Translations under genes and position numbers: made by a program
Shown: one piece after another, positions 60,128 to 64,000 of the stretch
Position numbering within the stretch: position 1 is the stretch's first letter
Layout of the letters: each line of letters opens with the position of its first letter
Assembly: GCF_900105245.1 (NCBI RefSeq)
Contig: NZ_FNSZ01000001.1
Coordinates: forward strand, 7,252,001 to 7,316,000
Direction: 5' to 3'
DNA length: 64,000 nucleotides
DNA from: Streptomyces sp. 1222.5
GTDB taxonomy: Bacteria; Actinomycetota; Actinomycetes; Streptomycetales; Streptomycetaceae
The notes under the pieces: generated by a model
What the model was told of the DNA's origin: nothing
The model's input: only the letters and a program-made list of their open reading frames with translations
Database searches by the model: none

Positions 60128-60610
60128 TCAGCTCACCCGGCCGTACCACACGCTCTTCGTCCAGATCTTCTGGAGCCGCACCACGTCACCGGTCCTGGGC
60201 GCGTGCCAGATCTTGCCGTGACCGGCGTAGATGCCGACGTGGTAGACGCTGGAACCGGAGTGGAAGAACACCAGGTCGCCCGCCTTGCGGCTCCTGGCCG
60301 AGATGTGGTGCGACTTGTTGTACTGCTGGGCGGCGGTGCGTGGCAGCTTCTTGCCCGCCTTCTTGAACGAGTAGAGCGTCAGCCCCGAGCAGTCGAAGCG
60401 CCGCGGCCCGGTGGCCCCGTACTGGTACGGAGCACCCTTCTTGGAGGCCGCGATCTTCAGTGCCTTCGTCGCGGTGGCCGCGGTGGTCGCGGCCGAGGCG
60501 TCGGTGGCGAGGCCGGGCACCGCGATGGAGCCGCCGACGGCGGCGAGTGTCAGAGCCGAGGCCGTGCCGGCCCGGGCCATCAGCGACGGGACACGATTGA
60601 GCGCAGACAT
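60128..60610 (-). CDS. Secreted NlpC/P60 peptidoglycan endopeptidase
   Basis: 160 residues: signal peptide to about residue 40 (a hydrophobic run ASALTLAAVGGSIAVPGLA ending at an AxA site) and a single NlpC/P60 domain with catalytic Cys74 (RFDCSGLTL), His124 (YHVGIY) and third residue His136 (IWHAPRTG). It cleaves peptide stems in the wall. ATG at 60610 chosen because GAAGGG lies 6 nt upstream. A c-di-AMP riboswitch sits in its leader, so expression is linked to wall and osmotic state. Confidence 0.93.
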   Translation of the reverse strand: MSALNRVPSLMARAGTASALTLAAVGGSIAVPGLATDASAATTAATATKALKIAASKKGAPYQYGATGPRRFDCSGLTLYSFKKAGKKLPRTAAQQYNKSHHISARSRKAGDLVFFHSGSSVYHVGIYAGHGKIWHAPRTGDVVRLQKIWTKSVWYGRVS

Positions 60611-60616
60611 GCGCAA

Positions 60617-60815
60617 CCCTTCGTCAGCCGCCTGTGAAGGATGACCTGTCGGATTCGGGCTGGCGAAGTTGCCCGGCCGCGTTGCCGCGGCTTCACCCCA
60701 AGGGCTGCTCGGAACATCCGGTCGTCCGCATCGAGCGGACGAACATCCGTTCCGGCGACCCGTCTAGCTTGGGTCCTCCACTCCTGCCGATCCACTCCTG
60801 TCGACCGGTCATCCG
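60617..60815 (-). ncRNA. c-di-AMP riboswitch (ydaO/yuaA type) leader of the NlpC/P60 gene
   Basis: On the minus strand the conserved elements occur in order. GGACCCAAG at 60768-60777 pairs with CTTGGGGTGA within 60689-60704, then GCCCGAATCCGACAGG at 60645-60660 matches the highly conserved 3' core CCCGAAUCCGUCAG of the Bacillus ydaO aptamer. Length about 200 nt and location just before a cell-wall hydrolase are typical. CCTTC (60636-60640) can pair with GAAGG (60618-60622), covering the ribosome site, so ligand control could act on translation. Edges are approximate. Confidence 0.85.
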
Positions 60816-61184
60816 CGCGGCGGCAGGACTCGGCGTCCGCCCGGATCGCCCCGCCGCCGTGGCGGGGTCTTGTCGTCAGACAGGGATCTTCACTCACAGG
60901 TGTCCGAAAATCCCAATGGAATCGGGGATTTGTGGCGTTACTCACCACTCACCCGTTCGGGTGGACACTGCTCTGTTCGAGACATCGTCAAGTCCCGTTC
61001 GTAGCCCCCGACCTGGGGCGGAGCACTCGCCGGGACACCACGGACCGGTCCCGCGCGCAAGCCGGGAGGGTCAGAAAATCATCTGGATATACCTCGGTCG
61101 GCCGACAGTCGTTCGGACCGTTTCAACTCCGGCCCGAACGACGCGTCGACGCTCCGGCCCCCGCGGGCCCCACGCGCGTCCGGA
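60816..61184. other. Region upstream of the riboswitch
   Basis: 369 bp without a gene. It should hold the promoter for the riboswitch transcript and the end of the clpP operon. A 7-bp hairpin (CCCCGCC/GGCGGGG, 60849-60867) and the terminator-like hairpin listed next are the only structures seen. Confidence 0.5.
60908..60931 (-). terminator. Hairpin with T-run, likely end of the clpP-like operon
   Basis: AAATCCC (60908-60914) pairs with GGGATTT (60925-60931), loop 10 nt. On the minus strand the right arm is followed by TTTTC, like an intrinsic terminator, 250 bp past the last gene. Confidence 0.45.
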
Positions 61185-61493
61185 TCAGCCGACGCCGTCG
61201 GGCGGGAGTACGACGCGCGCGGTGCGGCGCTCGCCGTCCAGCACCCGCAGGGCCCGTGCCAGCGTGTCCCCGTGCAGCTCCGTCTCGCCCCGCGCGTGCA
61301 TCAGCGCGAGCGCGTCACGCAGCTCCGCCGCCTTGCGCACCAGGGCCTGCGCCGCCCGCAGACCGGGATAGGTGTCGCCGTCGCGCGCGGGGTTGATCCG
61401 CCCCAGCAGGTCGGCCGCCTCCAGGTAACGGTCGATCAACTCGCCCTCCGCGCGGGTCAGCGCGGGCAGCGGTGGCAGTTCCTGAGGCGGCAT
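61185..61493 (-). CDS. Small helical protein of unknown function
   Basis: 102 residues, all-helical and charged (LTRAEGELIDRYLEAADLLG, LVRKAAELRDALALMHA). No family recognised. Starts 8 bp after the ClpP-like stop, so it is in the same operon and may act with that protein. Confidence 0.65.
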   Translation of the reverse strand: MPPQELPPLPALTRAEGELIDRYLEAADLLGRINPARDGDTYPGLRAAQALVRKAAELRDALALMHARGETELHGDTLARALRVLDGERRTARVVLPPDGVG

Positions 61494-61500
61494 CGGGCGC

Positions 61501-62136
61501 TCACCTCGCGTCCGGTGCGCCGGGCATCTCGCGGCGGCTGGGCACGACGCCGTCCACCAGGCCGTAGGCCAGGGCCCCGGAGGCGTCCAGGACCAGGTCC
61601 CGCTCCAGGTCCCGGTGAACCTGCTCCGCCGTGCGCCCCGTGTGCGCCGCGAGGATCGTCTCCGTCAGGGCGCGGGTCCGGGCCAACTCCCCGGCCTGGA
61701 TCGCGAGGTCGCTGGGCTGCCCCCGCACCGGCTCCGGCAGGGCGGGCTGTTCGAGCACCATGCGGGCGCTCGGCAGCGTGAACCGCTGGCCGTGGGTGCC
61801 GGCCGCGAGCAGCACCGCGGCGACGGAGACGGCCTGCCCCAGGCAGTACGTCGCGATGTCGCAGCCGACGTACCGCATCGTGTCGTAGATCGCCGTCATC
61901 GCCCCGAAGGAACCGCCCGGGGAGTTGATGTAGAGCGTGATGTCCCGGTCGGGGGCGGCGTGTTCGAGGTACATGAACTGCGCCGTCACGTCGTTCGCGG
62001 CGGCGTCGTCGACCGGTGTGCCGAGGAAGACGACCCGGTCCTCGAAGAGCTTGCCGTACGGATCCAGGGTGCGCGCGCCGCTGCCGGTGCGCTCGGTGAA
62101 CTCGGGCAGGACGTGACGGGCGGACGGTCGGGACAT
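61501..62136 (-). CDS. ClpP-family protease paralogue with altered catalytic His
   Basis: 211 residues with a full ClpP fold: ITLYINSPGGSFGAMTAIYD, then GQAVSVAAVLLAAG with candidate nucleophile Ser104. The position of the catalytic His (family I/L-HQP) reads MVLEQPALP, so Glu129 replaces it. AEQVHRDLERDLVLDASGA retains the end. Without His the protein is probably inactive alone, perhaps a non-catalytic subunit in a hetero-ring. Start ATG 62136 has AGGAGGGG upstream. Confidence 0.9.
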   Translation of the reverse strand: MSRPSARHVLPEFTERTGSGARTLDPYGKLFEDRVVFLGTPVDDAAANDVTAQFMYLEHAAPDRDITLYINSPGGSFGAMTAIYDTMRYVGCDIATYCLGQAVSVAAVLLAAGTHGQRFTLPSARMVLEQPALPEPVRGQPSDLAIQAGELARTRALTETILAAHTGRTAEQVHRDLERDLVLDASGALAYGLVDGVVPSRREMPGAPDAR

Positions 62137-62183
62137 GGGCATACCCCTCCTCATGCCGTGGCCCTCTCTTGGACCCGGCGTCT

Positions 62184-62218
62184 GTACAGAATGTACAGTA
62201 CGTACGTGACGTTATGAT
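62184..62218 (+). promoter_or_regulatory. GTAC repeat cluster and leaderless promoter of the Phd gene
   Basis: GTAC occurs at 62184, 62193, 62198 and 62202, partly as CTGTACAG-type palindromes, followed by TATGAT (62213-62218), 6 nt before the ATG at 62225. The repeats lie between the antitoxin and the divergent clpP-like gene and would suit Phd binding. A good -35 is not obvious. Confidence 0.5.
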
Positions 62219-62224
62219 GGGGGT

Positions 62225-62503
62225 ATGGCCTACGAGATTCCGGTGACGCAAGCCAGGGCTGAGCTCGCCGACCTGATCAACCGGGTGGTGTACGGCGGCG
62301 AGCGCGTCGTGGTGACCCGGCACGGCAAGCCCCTCGTCGCGCTGGTCTCGGCCGCCGATCTGGACCGGCTGGACGCGCTCGACGAGCAGGGCGAGGACGG
62401 GGTCGTCAGTACGGTGTCGGGGGTCCGCGAGGCCGGTTCCGTCGCCCGCGAACAGCAGCACTTCGGCATCGCGGCCGAGCACCGCCGGCCCGGCGCGCCC
62501 TAG
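62225..62503 (+). CDS. Phd/YefM-type antitoxin without adjacent toxin
   Basis: 92 residues. N-terminal Phd/YefM DNA-binding fold: IPVTQARAELADLINRVVYG, then RVVVTRHGKPLVALVSAADL. The C-terminus is short and polar. No Doc, RelE or Fic gene follows; the next gene is ureA. It therefore looks like a stand-alone regulator or a relic. Divergent from the ClpP-like gene by 88 bp. Confidence 0.88.
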   Translation: MAYEIPVTQARAELADLINRVVYGGERVVVTRHGKPLVALVSAADLDRLDALDEQGEDGVVSTVSGVREAGSVAREQQHFGIAAEHRRPGAP

Positions 62504-62555
62504 CCCACGGGTATGGGTGAGCCCATCGCCCGGTCATACGGGGCCCAAGGTCTGG

Positions 62556-62571
62556 TTAACGTCGCTGAAAC
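62556..62571 (+). promoter_or_regulatory. Possible GlnR half-box upstream of ureA
   Basis: TTAAC-N6-GAAAC at 62556-62571 agrees with one half of the actinobacterial GlnR pattern gTnAC-n6-GaAAc, 156 bp before ureA. The second half is poor. GlnR control of urease is known in Streptomyces, so the position is credible but unproven. Confidence 0.4.
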
Positions 62572-62726
62572 TCCGGCGAACTAGCCTTCCGCTCCACGCC
62601 ACCAGGGGTTTTTCTGCCGCGTTTCGGCATCCACGGGCAATTTGTCTGTGTGTTACACCTATCCCGCCGTGGTGGCTGCGGCAGCCGGACCCCGCACGGT
62701 CCGGAGCAAGGACTGTGAGGTGGGAC

Positions 62727-63029
62727 GTGCAACTGACCCCGCACGAACAAGAGAGGCTGCTGATCCACGTGGCGGCCGACGTGGCCGAGAAGCGCAGGGC
62801 CCGCGGACTCAGGCTCAACCACCCGGAGGCGGTCGCCCTCATCACGTCGCACATCCTGGAGGGCGCCCGGGACGGCCGTACCGTGGCCGAACTGATGTCC
62901 TCCGGCCGCAAACTCCTCACCCGGGACGACGTCATGGACGGTGTTCCCGAGATGATCCACGACGTCCAGGTGGAGGCCACCTTCCCGGACGGCACCAAGC
63001 TCGTCACCGTCCACGAGCCGATCATCTGA
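62727..63029 (+). CDS. ureA: Urease subunit gamma
   Basis: 100-residue structural subunit of nickel urease. LTPHEQERLLIHVAADVAEK, RRARGLRLNHPEAVALITSH and PEMIHDVQVEATFPDGTKLV are the standard UreA segments. GTG at 62727 has GAGG 6 nt upstream. First gene of the urease operon; ureB begins 10 bp after. Confidence 0.96.
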   Translation: MQLTPHEQERLLIHVAADVAEKRRARGLRLNHPEAVALITSHILEGARDGRTVAELMSSGRKLLTRDDVMDGVPEMIHDVQVEATFPDGTKLVTVHEPII

Positions 63030-63039
63030 GGGGGCCGCG

Positions 63040-63351
63040 ATGATTCCTGGAGAGATCCTCTTCGCCGAGGAACCCGTCAACTTCAACGACGGCCGTGAGG
63101 TCGTCCGTCTGAGGGTTCTCAACGCCGCCGACCGGCCTGTCCAGGTCGGCTCCCACTACCACTTCGCCGAGGCCAACCCCGGCCTGGAGTTCGACCGGGC
63201 GGCCGCGCGCGGCAGGCGGCTGAACATCGCCGCCGGCACCGCCGTGCGCTTCGAACCCGGCATCCCCGTCGACATCGAACTCGTCGCCCTCGTCGGCGCC
63301 CGGATCGTGCCCGGCCTGCGCGGGGAGACCGGAGGTGCCCTCGATGCCTGA
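63040..63351 (+). CDS. ureB: Urease subunit beta
   Basis: 103-residue structural subunit: MIPGEILFAEEPVNFNDG, RPVQVGSHYHFAEANPGLEF and AAGTAVRFEPGIPVDIELVA are conserved UreB motifs. Separate gamma and beta genes are the usual actinobacterial layout. Its stop overlaps the ureC start by 8 nt. Confidence 0.96.
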   Translation: MIPGEILFAEEPVNFNDGREVVRLRVLNAADRPVQVGSHYHFAEANPGLEFDRAAARGRRLNIAAGTAVRFEPGIPVDIELVALVGARIVPGLRGETGGALDA

Positions 63352-64000
63352 GATCTCCCGCGGCGCCTACGCCGACCTGTTCGGGCCGACCACCGGCGAC
63401 CGGATCCGGCTCGCCGACACCGACCTGCTGATCGAGATCGAGGAGGACCGCTGCGGCGGCCCCGGCCGGTCGGGTGACGAGGCCGTCTTCGGCGGCGGCA
63501 AGGTCATCCGCGAGTCCATGGGCCAGTCCCGCGCCACCCGGGCCGAGGGCACCCCCGACACCGTGATCACCGGTGCCGTCGTGATCGACCACTGGGGCAT
63601 CGTCAAGGCCGACGTCGGCATCCGCGACGGGCGGATCACCGGCATCGGCAAGGCCGGCAACCCCGACACCATGGACGGCGTCCACCGCGATCTGGTCATC
63701 GGCCCCGAGACCGAGATCATCGCGGGCAACGGCCGCATCCTGACCGCCGGTGCCATCGACGCCCACGTCCACTTCATCTGCCCACAGGTCGCCGACGAGG
63801 CCCTGGCCTCCGGCATCACCACCCTGGTGGGCGGCGGCACCGGCCCCGCCGAGGGCTCCAAGGCGACCACCGTGACGCCCGGCCCCTGGCACCTGGCCCG
63901 GATGCTGGAGGCGATGGAGGCGTACCCCGTCAACGTCGGCCTCCTCGGCAAGGGCAACACCGTCAGCCACGAGGCGATGCTCTCCCAGATCAGCGGCGGC
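63344..64000 (+). CDS. ureC: Urease subunit alpha, cut by window end
   Basis: First 219 codons of the catalytic subunit, normally about 570 residues. N-terminal YADLFGPTTGDRIRLADTDL, GGGKVIRESMGQSRATR and the nickel-ligand pair in DAHVHFICPQVADEAL are visible. The carbamylated Lys lies beyond the window. GGAGG precedes the ATG. Accessory genes ureEFGD should follow outside. Confidence 0.96.
   Translation, partial: MPEISRGAYADLFGPTTGDRIRLADTDLLIEIEEDRCGGPGRSGDEAVFGGGKVIRESMGQSRATRAEGTPDTVITGAVVIDHWGIVKADVGIRDGRITGIGKAGNPDTMDGVHRDLVIGPETEIIAGNGRILTAGAIDAHVHFICPQVADEALASGITTLVGGGTGPAEGSKATTVTPGPWHLARMLEAMEAYPVNVGLLGKGNTVSHEAMLSQISGG

Noticed and set aside
1..64000. CRISPR arrays, tRNA genes, integrases or insertion sequences
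   Set aside because: I looked for regular direct repeats, T-loop motifs and transposase motifs and saw none.

Overview
The window is high-GC, gene-dense DNA from a Streptomyces-like actinomycete chromosome. The evidence is strong third-position GC bias, frequent GTG starts, TANNNT boxes 6-8 nt upstream of start codons (leaderless mRNAs), a Scr1-type XRE/DUF397/HATPase triad with a TTA codon, a dre-like GntR operator, and a purB-bio-urease gene order that I recall (unverified) as syntenic with S. coelicolor. No tRNA, rRNA, CRISPR array, insertion sequence or integrase was found. The only mobility or decay signature is one truncated transporter remnant.

Layout. 1-7.5 kb: cut-off DMT exporter divergent from an XRE-cupin regulator, a YbaK-like deacylase, a CDF metal exporter divergent from an ArsR repressor, the 3' remnant of an MFS pump, 4-hydroxybenzoate hydroxylase and an APC permease. 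7.5-16.3 kb: CoA-binding protein, a degenerate CysRS-like protein coupled to a SixA phosphatase, a YigZ protein, SbcD-SbcC, an Lrp regulator divergent from a rhodanese, and an orphan Imm21 protein. 16.3-26.5 kb: three-component P450 cassette, membrane protein, SDR, DUF885 hydrolase, Lrp regulator divergent from a PLP sulfur-amino-acid enzyme, and a membrane-ACT-GNAT fusion. 26.6-36.1 kb: DUF6493/SWIM pair, Tat-exported PhoD, a degenerate repeat array, an alpha/beta hydrolase divergent from an ECF41 (SigJ-like) sigma factor, and a GntR regulator with a dre-like operator over its own -35 box. 36.5-43.5 kb: ROK regulator, two-component pair divergent from an ABC exporter, Mug glycosylase and PurB.

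43.7-54 kb: SGNH hydrolase, two coupled CNNM/CorC-type membrane proteins, GNAT, F420-type LLM oxidoreductase, a MacB-like ABC pair, a ribbon-helix-helix/Fic-like toxin-antitoxin pair with a visible leaderless promoter and double palindrome, and a methyltransferase. 53.5-58.1 kb: the biotin genes bioB-bioA-bioD, divergent from bioF, with a 6-6-6 inverted repeat between them and an unusual cysteine-periodic tail on BioB. 58.1-60 kb: XRE/DUF397 with a TTA codon, divergent from an anti-sigma-like ATPase. 60-64 kb: NlpC/P60 hydrolase with a c-di-AMP (ydaO/yuaA) riboswitch leader, ClpP paralogue whose catalytic His is Glu, orphan Phd antitoxin, and ureA-ureB-ureC (cut by the window end).

Functionally the window mixes housekeeping (purB, sbcCD, bio, urease) with several self-contained regulator-target pairs that keep their operators in view. 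The most interesting signals are the riboswitch, the degenerate Fic module, the dre-like site, the TTA-gated regulator, the BioB tail, the pseudo-catalytic ClpP next to an orphan antitoxin, and the repeat array at 32.8-33.2 kb.
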